Of a stretch of 64,000 bases of DNA, positions 1 through 13,601 are shown piece by piece; within the stretch, counting starts at the first letter, position 1, and every line of letters begins with the position of its first letter. The DNA is taken from the NCBI RefSeq assembly GCF_040802235.1, contig NC_133170.1:9439001-9503000 (forward strand), in the 5' to 3' direction. The notes under the pieces are model-generated. The model saw only the letters and a program-made list of their open reading frames with translations. It had not been told where the DNA came from and did no database searches. Both the position numbers and the translations under genes were made by a program. The stretch is from Manis javanica (Eukaryota; Chordata; Mammalia; Pholidota; Manidae).

Positions 1-2034
1 ATCATTCTATTATTATACATAAATTTGATGCCCAATATGTTTTAATAGATTGGTTAATAGCCTTTTTACCTTAACAACAAGCTGTCTTTTGAAGCTAACT
101 TTTGATCAACTTACGGAGTATATATTGTCCTACTCACGATGTGGTCTGCAGACGGGTGGTACCGACTCCCATGGGAGCTTGCTAATCACACAGAAAGCTC
201 AGGTCCCCCCTCCTCCCCACCTAGACTCGCTGAATAAGCATCTCCGGTTCCACAAGATCCCCGGTGACTCGTATACATATTGAAGTTGGAAAGTGCTCCC
301 GCTCTAGACCTTATAAACTAGAAGTCCTCTCCTCCTCACTACAGCCTATCCCTTCATGCCCGTATGTTTACACCATTGGCCTGTAAGGACTGGTACAATG
401 GAAATGAATCCCTCCTCCCTCCTCGCCTCGTCAAAACTTTTAAAATTATAAACCTGGGGAAGCATTAGTCAAAGCCAACAGATCAACTTCTTTAAACGCA
501 GACAATGAAATCTCTTAACTTACACTTCTTGGGAATTTTCTGTAGGCCAGACCACCCAGACTACCCTCTTCAGTACCTGCTAGCTGAACAGTTTGGGAGT
601 CTCAGAAATGTTAAAGCATGGATCCAAAAATCACGGATTTGATCACCATAGGCTCCTGGCAAGATTATAATGAGATGGTACAGCTGTGAACTAGTATATA
701 CTGGTAATCTCCCAATTGGATAATCACAAATACCTCTGAATTCAGTCAGGTCTCCCTGGAAAGTTCTGGAGATGCCAGATCCACCTTTCCCCAGCACCAA
801 AGGCCGAGAGGAGGCCATCAGTGAGTGTGGCACACCCAGGCAGATAAGCCTGCTGTTGGACTTACCCTCTCTGACATTCTGTTTGGAATGTGGGACATGC
901 GGCCCTTCAACCCCCTCCACAAGGCCCCAGTGGGCAGGGCTCGCCTGCCCCTCTGTCATCTACTAGCCTCCAACAGAAGGCTCCCAGTCTCTGCCACACC
1001 TGCCCCTTTTATCTCCTTACCTGAAACGAAAGCATCCGAGACCTTCTACAGTGGATTTGCCACTTCTTGCACTCCTTGCCCGAATGAGGAAGAACTCCAT
1101 CTTGCAAATTGGGGCTGCTCCTCTTTTATGGCTGCCACCTGCTTGCCTTTCAAGTCCACACTTCCTCTTACTGCCCTCCGTACCCCCTCTTTGCCTTCTT
1201 CCAGGACTTCAGTGCCAAGTTCTCATTTTTCTCTGCACCACATCTTCTCCCACCATTCTTGGGGAAACTCAACCCCCATAGGAGGGGCCAAACATTCTGA
1301 CTTTACAGGCCTAAGCCTCGATGCGTAAGGCTTTCCTCATCACCTACCAAAATTATCCAGCAGCACAAAGATGAATTTTCATAAGCATGATCTTTAGATT
1401 TAGATCGGTGTTTGACACCTGGTTTGCCATGTATTAGCTATTTGTTTTGCAGCAAAATTTAATTTCTTTGTTTGAAAAAAAAAAGGTTTGGTAATACCTG
1501 CTTACTTGTTTTGTTGAGACAATGCAGGCAATGATGTGAGGAAGGAATTTAGGGCCGAGCTGGTCCATTGCTAGTTCTCCCACTGAACATAGCCACCAGG
1601 AAGACGTGGATGCTAGTGTGTTCTGTTGACTGCTGTGTCCCCAGCAATACAAGAGTGGCTGGCACATAAGAGGGCTCAAATAAATTTTGTCAGCAGCAAG
1701 GAATGCATATATGGAAGCCATGATTTTTATGGTGACATTTTAGGTCTTGTCATCACCCTAAGCATTTCCTCAGTTAAAAGCCCAAACTTGGTGTCTCACC
1801 TTTCTCCGTGTGGGCCTCCTGCCCTAGGTTCTCTACCTAGTTAGGGACCCAGACTCTGTCAGCTTGTGATTCCGGGGTGCCTGCAGGGCCCATCTTCAGC
1901 CTCGGGTTTCTGCCTCTTACCGTGACTACGCTCCTATCTTTGGCTATCCCAGGCGACCGTGTTTCTCAAAGAAAAAGTCACAACATTCTTGTGAGTGGTT
2001 CCACCACAATTTAATAACCACACTAATAATTTTT

Positions 2035-2130
2035 TTTGCTAACACTTATTAAGGGCTTCCTAATGTGCAAGGCACTCTTCTGTGTGGTTTACATACACTA
2101 CTTAATTTAATTCTTACCACCATTCCAAAG
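2035..2130 (+). mobile_element. MIR SINE fragment
   Basis: Core CTAATGTGCAAGGCACTCTT followed by ACTTAATTTAATTCTTACCA, typical MIR core sequence. Confidence 0.6.
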
Positions 2131-4609
2131 GGAAGGATTGGGGATTCAAACCCAGTCCTGGTTAGTCAGGCTCCAGGGGCCGTGTCCTGAAGCACCTCCG
2201 TATGGCTGCTCCTGCACGGGTTGTGGCTGTTACTCGGTGAACACATGCCTCCCGCAGCTGTCTTCCGTCCTGCTCAGCTCCTTGCCGGCTCCGCGTGACT
2301 CCCCAGTGCTGCCGGCTCCCTCTGCAAGCAGCGACCCAGCCTCCCACGTGACTGCACTGATGGAGGCCACCTGATGTGAGTTCTCATTGCCAAACAGGGC
2401 CTTTGGGCAGCCCCTTCTCCGTGCAGAATATCCCTGTGTCCTCATCCCCTCCCACCCTCCTTCTAGCTCACAGAAAACACTTTTCCCCTGTGCTTCCTTG
2501 GGCTCCCTTGACTCAGACCCTTGTTCGTTCTTGGGGATCATTTCCATGAATTATCAATTCTCCTGAAGTCGCAAAAACTCTGAGTGCCTCTTGTGGCACT
2601 CCACTAAGGAGCCCACAATTTCTTTGAGGAAACAGACATGTAAGTGTATTTCTTACATCTTCAAGCTCTGCTTCTGTTTTATTGTTTGGTCTCTGTGTGC
2701 GGATCTGGTCTTTTCCTCTTGTAGAAAAAAAAAATCTTTCACTCTGTGTATTTGAGCCACCATCTTCTCTCTTTCCTTTCTTTTCACAAACATTTCTCAA
2801 AATTTCAGGGACTGCAGTTGCCATCTCTCTTGCTCACTACATATTCTTACCCTGATTGCTTTCAGGATGGCTTCTTAATTTGCAAGGTGTTTTGTGTGTG
2901 TATGTGGGTTTTTTTTTTTTTTTTGCTTATTTTGGTATTTTTAGAGCCTTTAATAATCTAATTTCTTTGGTGGGGTGGAAACAGGGCACTTTGTTTCTCC
3001 TGCTCATTTGACCCCAGAGCTTTTCCTGCCGTTCGTGAACCACACGTTGGTTAACTCTTTTTAAGATTACAGAGAATGTAAGTAAAGTGCCCGACACCGA
3101 GGAAGCTCCTACAAATAGCAGCAACCAGAGGCGCAGGGCATCCCCATGTTTGCACCTTGGATTTTATGACCTTGACAGCTTCTTCGAACTACTTCCAGCC
3201 AATGTCATAATCTCTAGGTGCTCGGAAGTAGACTACCTCCCTTACGTCCTCAGGGGGGGTAATGATCGTGGTGCCAGCTTGTCCTCCCTGCCTGTCACCA
3301 GGCCACCCCCAGCCCAGCGAGTCCCGAGCTATGGCACTTAGTATCCAGGAAGACATTGATTCCTGTGAAAACCCTAAGCCCTGAGTATGTTGGCAAAAGT
3401 TGTCACTGAGGGCCCAGAGACTCCAGGAATTAAACCTAGAAAGGAGTAAATATGCATCTATTTACATCCTCAAAGGAATCGGAACCTGTTCATGAGCACC
3501 TTTCCTTGGAGGGTTTTGTAATATTTTTATTTACTCTCTAACATCGTTATAAAGCCAGTAGTTAGGTCAGCTAATCTGCTTTGAGTGTGTCTCACTTAAA
3601 ACGTTACCAGGACAGGGAGAGATCGCAAGTTATTTAATTCTGTGAACTTCCCTTTTCTCAGAGAAGGGGGAGAACATCTACCTCGCAGGCTTACTGTGAG
3701 TGGGAAGTGGAGTCATTGTGTATAAAATCCCGGTACAGTCCCTGGAACACGGTGGGCGCCAAAAAAGAGAAGCAACAGCCTAGAAGCATAGTGGGTGACG
3801 GAGGTCTTGACCACCAAGACACAGAGAATCATTAGTCATTCTACACCTGGGAGGCCCCTGGCTTCCAGCCCTTAAGCAAAATGATAAAGTCGCTGTTTTT
3901 AAGGATATTGAGTTGAAAGGAAGTAAAAGAAATAGAAACGAAAACCATGTGGTATCACGATATTAAGGAAAGATCTTGGAAGCCAAACTCTCCCATTAGA
4001 CCCTAAAAAATAATGATGCCAGACTTGGAGCTATAGAAATCGGTAGCGAGCACACATAACAAGATTAGTGAGCGCAGTACCTACAGCTGAACAGATATTT
4101 AGGAATGAAACCTCAGTGTGTAGTCCCCTTATTATGCGCTGGTAATAGCATCCTCATCTCTACTATCAAATATTCATCAGCTGCTTATTGAATCTAGGGC
4201 ACTGTGCTAAATAAGGCAGGGAATAAAAGGGTGTCCAAGACAGTTTTTACCTTCAACTTAGAAAAATATAAACAACAACAACAGTTAATGTATGTTGAAT
4301 CGCAAATGTTAGGTGATGGATATAGGGTTGCTATAGGATTCCAGAGCAAAGGGTTTATTGGAAGGATGCCCACATGGGGGTGAGAGTTTCACAAAGTAAG
4401 TATGACCTGACTTAAATATTGTTCAGATAAATGAAGCATAGGAAAGAAAATTTTCCAGGGAATAGGAAATGTCTTACATACCAACATGAGGAGTTCTAAC
4501 TTAAATATAATTTGATGAGAAGATATTATTTCTGACAAATTTCATTGTATTTTACTCAACTATAATTTAACTGATGTTTTAACCAATTAAACAAAAAGAG
4601 AATACAATA

Positions 4610-5147
4610 AGCAACCTAAGTGTCCATCAGTAGATGAATGGATAAAGAAGATGTATATATACCCAGTGGAATATTATTCAGCCATAAAAAGAAAAGAAAT
4701 CCTGTCATTTGCAACAACATGGATGGATCTCGAGGGTATTATGCTCAGTGAAATAAGCCAGGCAGAGAAAGACAAATACCAAATGATTTAACTTATTTGT
4801 GGAGTATAAAAACAAAGCAAAAAAGAAGGAACAAAACAGCAGTAGACTCACAGACAGCAGTAGACTCAGTGACTAGTGGTTACCAACGGGGAGGGGTTCG
4901 GACAGTTGTGGGAAGAGGGTGAGGGGGACAAAGGGGCTCAGTAATTCACAACCAATATAAGTTGGTCACAAGGATGGTAGTACAGCATGGAGAATATAGT
5001 CAATGAGTCTGTAACATCTTTCTCTGTTGATAGATAGTAACTGCGCTACAGGGGATGAGGATTTAATAATATGGGGGACTTTTGAACCCCTGTGTTGTGT
5101 ATTTGAAACCAAAGTAAGATTGTATATCAACAACACTTCAGTTGAAA
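4610..5147 (+). mobile_element. 5'-truncated LINE-1 3' end
   Basis: Begins in the end of ORF2 (AGTGTCCATCAGTAGATGAA), passes GGTATTATGCTCAGTGAAAT, and ends with GTATATCAACAACACTTCAG plus an A-rich tail. Imperfect direct repeats (GAATACAATA near 4,600 and GAAGACAATA near 5,152) suggest a target-site duplication. It is a different subfamily from the one at 6.75 kb, judging from the 3' end. Confidence 0.8.
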
Positions 5148-6559
5148 AAAAGAAGACAATAGTGAAGAACACATTTATGTCAATACCTATTTATAGCCAT
5201 ATCTATATTTTTTCCTTACATAGAAAGATAACTTGCAGGATGTTTACCCAAAGGTTAAAAGTGGCTCTTTCGGACTCATAGAAATTTTTGTGATTTTCTG
5301 TACAGGACAGATTTCAGAACAGAGGAAAGGAAGGCGGACAGATGCGCCTGCTGGCCATGGGAGTTAAAGGGAGCATTCCTGTCAAAGCGCATGACACTAC
5401 CCAAGTCACACTATAGGAACCCAACAGTTTCGGGCAGGGTTTAGAAAGAAACAGATGGTTTCCAAGCAGGCTGTTAGGGAAGAAGTAGTGGTTTCTGGGC
5501 AGTAGGGTTAGTTTTCCAAGACAAGCACTGTGAGACCCATTTCACTCCCTTTTGCATGACAGAGAAGCAGCTAGTCTTTTCTGCACCCAAATCTTCTCTC
5601 AAACACTTAATAATTCAATTGACACAGAATGAGAAGAACAGAATCACTTTGGAAGCCCCACTAAGTAAGCCATGAGAAGAAAATTAAATTTTTCTGCTAA
5701 TGCAAAAAAAAAAAAAGTAGAATATAGATTTTTCTCCTATTTTTCCTCTCCTGAAACATCAGCTATCCTATCTCCTCCAAGATGAGATAACAAGAAGAAG
5801 AAGATAGTGCATTTCAGTTTTAGCCAAAAGTTCTGGTTAAAATTTTTCATTATGTCATATGCAGATTTTGATTTAACCTGGACTCTCAGGGAATTTCTTC
5901 TGAAATCAGGAAGCTACCTGGGAAGAAATACTGTGCAATGAACACGCTGTGGATCTACCGAGGATTGATGGGCTTTTGATTGCATAGACTTGTGTCTCAT
6001 CTACTGTCATGACTGATTACATAATTTGCAGGGCTCAGTGCAAAGTGAAACGTAGGGCCCCTTATTAAAAAATTACTAAGGATTACAAGTCAGTGACAGC
6101 AGAGCATTCAGCCCACTGTGGGGCCTGTGTGTCTGCAGATCTCAGGCCTTTGAAGCTTGTTTGTCGTGAGAGCAGCCCTGATCTTAGGTTTCATTTATGT
6201 TGGAATTCGCTTAAAGGCTGGGGGGAAGGGACTGTTCTGCTAGAAGAAAAGAAAACAAAACAAAAGACAAAAGGAAAACAATTAACTTTAATCTTTTATT
6301 TTATATTGTTAAGAACATTGTTAAAATTCACATAACAGTTTGTCATTGTAAGAATTAAAACGCTATAAAAATATACAGACTAGATAATGAGAAAAACTTT
6401 AACATGCCTTACAATCCTATTTTTCTCTTCACAGGTGTCAATATGTTGATGTGTATTCTTCCCAGATATTTATGTATACATATATACATTACTTTACATA
6501 TTCAAACACTTTTTTTATATAACATTACTGTGCTCATACTGCATATTCTTGCCTACAAC

Positions 6560-6730
6560 TTGGTTTTCTATCTCAATATGTCTTAGAACTTTCCATGTCA
6601 GTCTTATACATCTTCCTCATTCTTCTTAATCATTGTATAATATTTCATATTATGGATTACCACAAAGTATTTAAACCATCCATTCCCCCTATTTCTGAAT
6701 ATTTAATTTTTTTGTTGTTGTTCTTACTAT
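6560..6730 (-). mobile_element. Old LINE-1 relic, part 1
   Basis: Antisense remnant of an old L1M-type element, continued at 7180-7330 after the younger insertion. Confidence 0.55.
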
Positions 6731-6747
6731 AAAGAACACTACAATGA

Positions 6748-7179
6748 CGGATGGAGCTAGAGGGTATTATGCTCAGTGAAATAAGCCAGGCAGAGAAAGA
6801 CAAGTACCAAATGATTTCACTATATGTGGAGTATAAGAAGAAAGAAAAAACTGAAGGAACAAAACAGCAGCAGAATCACAGAACCCAAGAATGGACTAAC
6901 AGTTACCAAAGGGAAAGGGACTGGGGAGGATGGGTGGGAAGGGAGGGATAAAGGGAGGGGAAAAGAAAGGGGGCATTACGATTAGCATGTATAGTGTGTG
7001 GGGTCACGGGGAGGGCTGTGCAACACAGAGAAGACAAGTAGTGATTTTACAGCATCTTACTATGCTGATGGGCAGTGACTGTAATGGGGTATGTGGTGGG
7101 GACTTGATAATGGGGGGAGTCTAGTAACCATAATGTTGCTCATGTAATTGTACATTAATGATACCAAAATTAAAAAGAT
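6748..7179 (+). mobile_element. Young 5'-truncated LINE-1 3' end
   Basis: About 430 bp carrying GGTATTATGCTCAGTGAAAT, a purine-rich G-run and the TGATGGGCAGTGACTG tail, ending in an A-rich stretch. The flanks AAAGAACACTACAATGA (6731-6747) and AAAGGAACACTGCAATGA (7180-7197) are a slightly diverged target-site duplication. It interrupts an older LINE-1 relic. Confidence 0.85.
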
Positions 7180-7330
7180 AAAGGAACACTGCAATGAATG
7201 TCCATGTCCATGCCTCTTTTGCACATACAAGAGTATTTTCCTGGGTATATACCTGTAAGTGGATTTGCTAGGTTAAGAGGAACTGAGTTTCAGAAAACCT
7301 ACCCTACAGCCCACAGGTTTTAATGGTAAA
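7180..7330 (-). mobile_element. Old LINE-1 relic, part 2
   Basis: Continuation of the relic at 6560-6730. The joined text (GCTGCAATGAA-like motif, CTGGGTATATACCTGTAAGT) is typical of antisense old LINE-1. Confidence 0.55.
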
Positions 7331-7369
7331 GTTGGTTAAAAATAATAATAATAATCTTGGTAAAAGCAT

Positions 7370-8340
7370 GAATTGCCTTAACTTTTGAAAAACCATTTGG
7401 AACTACATAAGCCCTACAAATGTATCATCTTTTGATGCAGCAACTATGTGTCTAGGGATAATCGGAGATCTGTGTAAACATATCTCTATAAAGATGTTCC
7501 TGGCTGTTCTATTTGTAATATTGATAAATGTTCTGATATTCAGAACATTTGCACCATTATAACTATAAGAATTGTTACAATATGCTCTCTGCCTCCTGGG
7601 TCTTCCTCTAGACTTTTCTGCTGTTCCAACACTGAACTAAGGTTTATGCCTGGTACCTTCTGGGGCCTCCAGAACCCAGCTCTGATCTGACTGGCTGGTG
7701 TCTTTCTGATTGGCTGGTCCATGGCTACCAGCTGCTAAATGCTTTCTACATATTCTAAATATAATCCCTGGAAATATTGTGAAAATTCAACAATGGGAAT
7801 TGGTTAAGAGAATTATGAAGCTATAAGACCATGCAGCTATTAAAAAGTCATGGCTTAAATGACAGGATTTCAGGCACTCCATGGGCTCAAGTCCATGCAA
7901 TCAAATGCACGTCAATCCCCAGTGGCCTGGGGGCTGTTGATAATGGGGGAAGGCTCTATATGCATGGGGTTGAGAGGTACATGGTAAATCTCTGCACCTT
8001 CCATGTACCTTTGTTCTGAACCTGAAAACTCCCTAAAAATAAAATCTAGTTTTAAAAATGATGGTCTGAAGGCATGTGATATCATGGCAAAATATTAAGA
8101 ATATATTGTCACTTGAGGAAAAAGTCTATATACAAAAACGTTATGCTCAATATAATTCCATTAGAAACATAGGTATTTATACTGATTCACATAGAGAGGC
8201 TAGAAGAGAACAACAAAAATGTCAACAATGATTGTATCTGAATGGTGGGAATCAGACTTATCGCTTGCTTTGTGGCTTATCTCCATTTTTCAATATCCTT
8301 TGCAATGAGCCCAACAATTTTGTAATTTAAGAGAAGTAAT
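7370..8340 (+). mobile_element. Old LINE-1 3'-end pieces
   Basis: Diverged plus-strand LINE-1 3' sequence, with another LINE-1 3' terminus (about 7,865-8,050, ending CCCTAAAAATAAAATCTAG) seemingly placed within it. Confidence 0.5.
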
Positions 8341-10670
8341 AATTTTCATAATTATTAGAAAATAAACTAAAGCTAAAGTTACATCGCTGGGAAATGGCCA
8401 TCTTTCTCGTTGGTTCTGCAGCATTTACTGCACTTGCTTGAATACGGCTCCCTGGGGAGCAGGCCAAAGAGTAAGCTGAGAAGGCTCCCAGGAGCTCAGC
8501 AAGAACATCTGGAGGGAGGGAGGCTAGGATGAAAGGCAGGAGAGGCTGAGAAATCAGCCAACATCTGTCTCCTCTCACTCTTTCTACCTCCTTTTGTTCA
8601 GGCGGCTCACTTTGGTGAGGCGGAGGCATTTCTGAAATTCTGCACTGTGGGGAACTGCCCAGGCAGCCTCGCTGTTCTTCATGTCTGAGCATATGTGACT
8701 ATTTTTCAGGGAATGCATGCAAGGGAATGTTCCTTTCTCTGGCTGGGCTTTAGTCCAAAGTATAGATTTACAGAGCTGGGGGCAGAATCCCTGAAATAAC
8801 CTCATATTCCCCAGCACAGGATGGGGCAGCAAGCCTTTATCTCAGCAGGCTCTGGTGAGATCATCTTTTCATAAGGAAAGACCTTTAAACAATAGACAGC
8901 AGAGCCAAACCGTGCTGAAGAATCTTGGCCACACTGGAAAGGCGGGCATGGAACCTGCTTTCTTACCCAGTCAGCTCCTGGGGGAGGTATTCCCAAGACC
9001 AGGGATTTCCTGTGGTGTGATGGTTACTCAACTCCAGCCCAGTTGAACACTTGGGGCCAATCAGCAGGTACGTCTCTCCTTGGACACTGAGATGGAAGCT
9101 TGAAATGCTTGTGCAGACCCAAGGGACGTGGGCTGTGGCCTTTTACACTCTGAGATTACCGACATCAAACAGAATTCCAGAATTGTACATGTCACAGCAC
9201 ACAGTTTACAACCATGGGTTTCAGAAGAAAACTTCCGTTCTAGAGTAGATGGTCCCTTATGTGATGTGAGATCACAAATGTGTCTTCTTTACCCCCATTT
9301 CATCTCATGTCCACCCCACCACTCTGCTGTCATTCCATTAACATTCCATTCTGTATGATTAAGGAACCATCCAATTTTACAGAATTATGATTATCTCTGG
9401 AACAGTATCCTATCAGCTGTGGCCTCTTAAATGCGATTGAGTTCACTTACCCAGGTCCTGCTGGCTCATAAATGTTCCCTGCAGAGAGGGATAGTTATTA
9501 GGTGACGTCAGCACCAGGGAGGGTAACAATCCTATTAAAGACTTCACCTCAGGAAAGCAGGCGCAGGAGGATTCTAGAAGGCCAAAAATGGGTGTACTTA
9601 AGGGAGAGGCAGCTGGGGACCAAGAATATATAGTCAGTTCTCAATGCTCACAGATTCCAGATTTGTGAATTGACTTAGTCGAATGTATTTTTAACCCCCA
9701 AATCAATACCCTTGGCACTTTGGCAGTCATATGTGGATTTTCACAGAGCAGCGAAAACTTGGAGTCACCTGACCGTGTGGTCCCAGCTAGGGGTGGACGA
9801 GGCGGTGCTCCGCCTTTTCATTTCAGCTCTCACACTGCAAACAAGGATCCTTTTGCAGATTGTACAGTTAGTGATATCACTGTTTAAAAAGGCCCCCCAC
9901 GCACAGTGCTAAAGTGCTCTGGACTTCCTTTGCACAGGAAGGCTGTAATGTGCCTTACAGAAAGAAAAATGTGCATGTTATTATACGAGCTTCATTCAGG
10001 CATGAGTTACAGCACTGCTGGCTGGGAGTTCAGTGATAATGGATCAACAGTATATATCAAATATGGTATCTTTAACAAGAAACACACATAAAACAAGGTG
10101 AGGTGTTGATTGGTCGATGAAAATGTTGTGAGCAGAGGTTCCCAGGTACCTAAGCCTGTGCTTCCCCCAGGAGCAGGGGTTCAATACTTGCAGATTCACA
10201 GTGTTCATGGCAACTTTATAGAACATAATTACCCCAAACAATGAGAATCAACTGTGATCTTAAATTCTGGAAGGGGAAGAAACGGCAAATAGTAATAAAC
10301 TATCGTTAGCGATAAAATGACACGTATTTGTGTCTTTCTATTATTAACATAAGAAGATGAATGAGAGAGTCAGTTTGGCAGTTTATAAAGTTTATCAAAA
10401 TTGAGAATTCCTTGGAATACATCAATGTCTCAGAAAGATTCTAAAATTTCTCTTTAACTTCCTCCAAGGAGTTATTTGGGGCAGCAATTCTTTACCTTTG
10501 AAGATAATCTCATTTGCTGGCATGTCCTTGTGGTACTCACTGGACGAAGCCTTCCTAGGGACTTCTACCCAGAAAGAGTTAGCCTTAAACTTAAATCCAT
10601 TTTATCTGAACATTTGCCTACGATTTCCATAATTTTATTTTATATGACAAGCTAGTTTGCCTGAAATACC
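8340..10670. other. Intronic sequence with no recognised feature
   Basis: Several open frames of 60-120 codons occur on both strands, but they match no known family and lack flanking splice-site structure typical of a conserved exon. I see no repeat I can name with confidence. Confidence 0.5.
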
Positions 10671-10671
10671 A

Positions 10672-10867
10672 TTTCTAAATTACTAGAGGAACAATCCTTT
10701 ACTAAGAAATATTATTTCTGATAACTGCTAGGTAATTAAGGGATTCTCTGTTCTGAAGTTAGATAAAGGTTTCTAAATTACTAGAGGAACAATCCTTTAC
10801 TAAGAAATATTATTTCTGATATCTGCTAGGTAATTAAGGGATTCTCTGTTCTGAAGTTAGATAAAGG
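10672..10867 (+). repeat. 98-bp tandem duplication
   Basis: Two head-to-tail copies, 10672-10769 and 10770-10867, each starting TTTCTAAATTACTAGAGGAA. They differ at one base (GATAACTGC versus GATATCTGC). Unique intronic sequence lies on either side. Confidence 0.97.
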
Positions 10868-12029
10868 TTTGAAGTGTGGCCATCTCTGTGAGGACTCTAG
10901 GTGACAGTTCTGAGCATGCTAATTTACCAGTCCTGGACTGTGAATTCCCAAGAGCCTCCACCCCAGAGAAGGGCGGGGACTGTTGATCGATATGGACTGA
11001 CACACATACCCATCATGCAATTTGTATCGAAGCAACAGTCCTAGCCTTAATAGTGTTAGATTCGAACACACCTACATAGGTAAGAAGAAACCTTAGCTAA
11101 TTGTTAACATCCATTTATGATGAATGCACAAGTGGTTCAGTGAAAACTGGGCATCAGAAGAAATAGAGGTCAAGTCAAGTGGGGTTTGTCAGTCAGCCCA
11201 TCCAGGTCTGCAAAGGGCCGGGGTGAGGGGTAGTGTGGGGTGGGCCGATACTAAAGAAATAGGTATTTGTCTCATACTTGAGGAAGGAATCAGGAGTAGA
11301 GAAAGGATCAAAGCTTTAAGGAGGATCTGCTTAGGTGACCAGAGGGATCCTCAGGACAGTTGAGGCTGAGGCTGCCAGGGGCACAGACTACAGACTTCCC
11401 ACCTGAAAGGAACAGAACTGAGCCCTGGATGAACACTGTGTCCCTGCCTGAGGTCCACAGAATTCATTGCTCCCTGCATTTGGTAGGATTGCCTTAAGAG
11501 CCTGCTCTGGTTCGAGTGGAGACCAGGAGCTAAAACAGGCGGATAACTGGAAAGACAAAGGGGAGAGGGAGAAGAGGAGAGCGAAGCAGGGGGCCGGCCG
11601 CTCCCCTCTGAGCACTCCTGGAGCGGCGCGGCTGGGGATCTGAGGCCCAAGCAGTCAGGCTTTTAAGACAACTGGGGTCATTCTTTTGGTTTAGGGAAAA
11701 TACTGACTTTAGCTGTGGTTTCACCGTAGGAAGAAGAGAAATACTTAGAGAAATAGAATTACAGTATGCAGAGAGGAGTGATACATATCTGGGTTACCAA
11801 TGGATTACTCAATGGATTCATATCAGGGATTTTAATGTTCCCCCCTTCAAGGGACAAGATGTGAACTAATTCTGTATGAATCCTGCGGTGTTATATTTGA
11901 CTCAGTCAGAGGCACAACAGATTTTTAAGCCAAATTTCCTTTATGCAGAAAGTTTCTAGGAGAGCAAAGCAGGGAGAGGAGCCTCCTTATTTCCTCTGTC
12001 GGTCTTTTAATCCAAACTTGATAAACAGG
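10868..12029. other. Intronic sequence with no recognised feature
   Basis: Contains frames up to 99 codons near 11.1-11.7 kb, none resembling a known protein. Confidence 0.5.
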
Positions 12030-12560
12030 TCCCTGTTGTAACAGAGTTCTTCAGAGGGACAGAAGCTACAGGGTGGAGCTCATAGTCCATTCCGTTGTTG
12101 GCGTACTGAGCCACACCGCGGGCGTTCCTGGTCCCCAGCTTGGGAAGGCTTAGGTCTTATCGCCATCTTTCATTATCACATGAGCCAATTCCTCATAATA
12201 AATCTTGGGATGTGAAGATCCAAGATCTTCTGAGTCCACAGGTCTGAGAACCAGGAAAGCGTATGGTGGACATCCAAGTCCGGGGGTCGGGGAAGATGAG
12301 ACATCCCAGCTCAGTAAGCGAGGCAGGAAAAGGGGGTGAATTCCCCCTCCTTCTGCCTTTTGTTCCAGTCGGGTCCCCGGGGATTGGATGATGCGCACTT
12401 GTACAGGGGAGGGTAATCTACTTTACGGAGGCTACTAATACAAACATTAATCTCATGCAGAAGCACTTTCATAAGCGCACCTAGAAATGTCTAATCTGGG
12501 CACCCCATAGTCAGCCAAGATGGCACATAAGATTAACCATCACATCTGTATTATTCACAG
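12030..12560 (-). mobile_element. Interspersed repeat, minus orientation (family unassigned)
   Basis: Read on the minus strand it begins TGATGGTTAATCTTATGTGC and includes GTGCCCAGATT, ATGAGATTAATGTTTGTATT and ATGAGGAATTGGCTCATGTG. I recognise this layout as a widespread mammalian repeat but cannot name it safely. The minus open frame at 12150-12398 lies inside it. Confidence 0.5.
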
Positions 12561-13398
12561 TTAATGCCAATAACTTACTATTTGTACGAGAAGTCTTTTT
12601 TTTAATTGCGAAAGCTTTCCAACTTGTTCCTACCCAGTATTTTTTCAGAAGCATGCAGCAGCTGATGGAGTACTTTGTTTCTCACACAGATAAAGATAAC
12701 TAAAGCACAAACTGTTTGTGGGTCCAAATGTTGTTTATGCAAAGTTCAGAGCAAAGTATTTGGTTTGTAAATAGTAGTTTAAACAAACATCTTTAAGACA
12801 TGTGTGGTTTATCTAGTAACGCTGTATTCTCTGCTCCTGATCATGGAAGTGGGGTGTGTGTGACATGACCTATAGCAAAATCGTCTTCAGAATAGCCAGT
12901 CAAGCACAACACTTGAGGAAAATGTGACTTCAGAAGAAGTAATAGCGTTTTCTGACCCACTCGAAACTCCTGAAGTGGCTGAGATCTGGTTACAGCCAAC
13001 ACACAGTCAGGCCTGCGGTAGAAAGTACCGGTCCTGCCTTCCCTGTCTCCCTCCCAGATCCCATTCGTCCTCTTAACCCCTTTAATTCTGCTTTCATAAT
13101 TCCACCCTTCTCTCATTAGCTGAGCTGATCCACGAACCACCCACGAGAACAGGAGATTGAGGAAATTAGAATCACGTGGTTGGAGAACGAGGCGGGAAGA
13201 AGCTAGAGCGACATTATCATGAAGCCTGAGACCCTTCTCCATGCAAGTGCTCACCTCCACCTAGTGTACCTTAAGTAGGTTATTCTGCATAAAGGCCATT
13301 TTATGGTGCCCCACCTGGAGTCACATCATAAAAAGCTGCCTTATTTACATGGGGAGCAAAACCATTTAGCCCAGTTGAATCGGCAGCGGGAGCAGAGC

Positions 13399-13601
13399 AC
13401 ACAGGTGATGCAGGCAGTTGCGGCTGTCTGGTCGGGGGGCAAAAGGCCAGCCCAGTAAGGTCCTCAGCTCCACTCTCCTGCTTCTTTCGTTTTGCTGGAA
13501 TTTCATACTCACTTCTTCTGGTTGGATGACTAAGCCGGACGGTGGGAGGGAGGGGAGGCCGGCGTGGACTCGCGGGCCCTGCTCAGCCCCGGGAGTGGAG
13601 G
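13399..13601 (+). repeat. Left arm of the inverted repeat
   Basis: Begins ACACAGGT and ends GGGAGTGGAGG. It is the partner of the right arm at 14546-14748. Confidence 0.9.

Noticed and set aside
8327..8996. Minus-strand frames of 64-121 codons around 8.3-9.0 kb as candidate ARNTL2 exons
   Set aside because: The residues match no part of ARNTL2 and no suitable splice-site pair bounds them.
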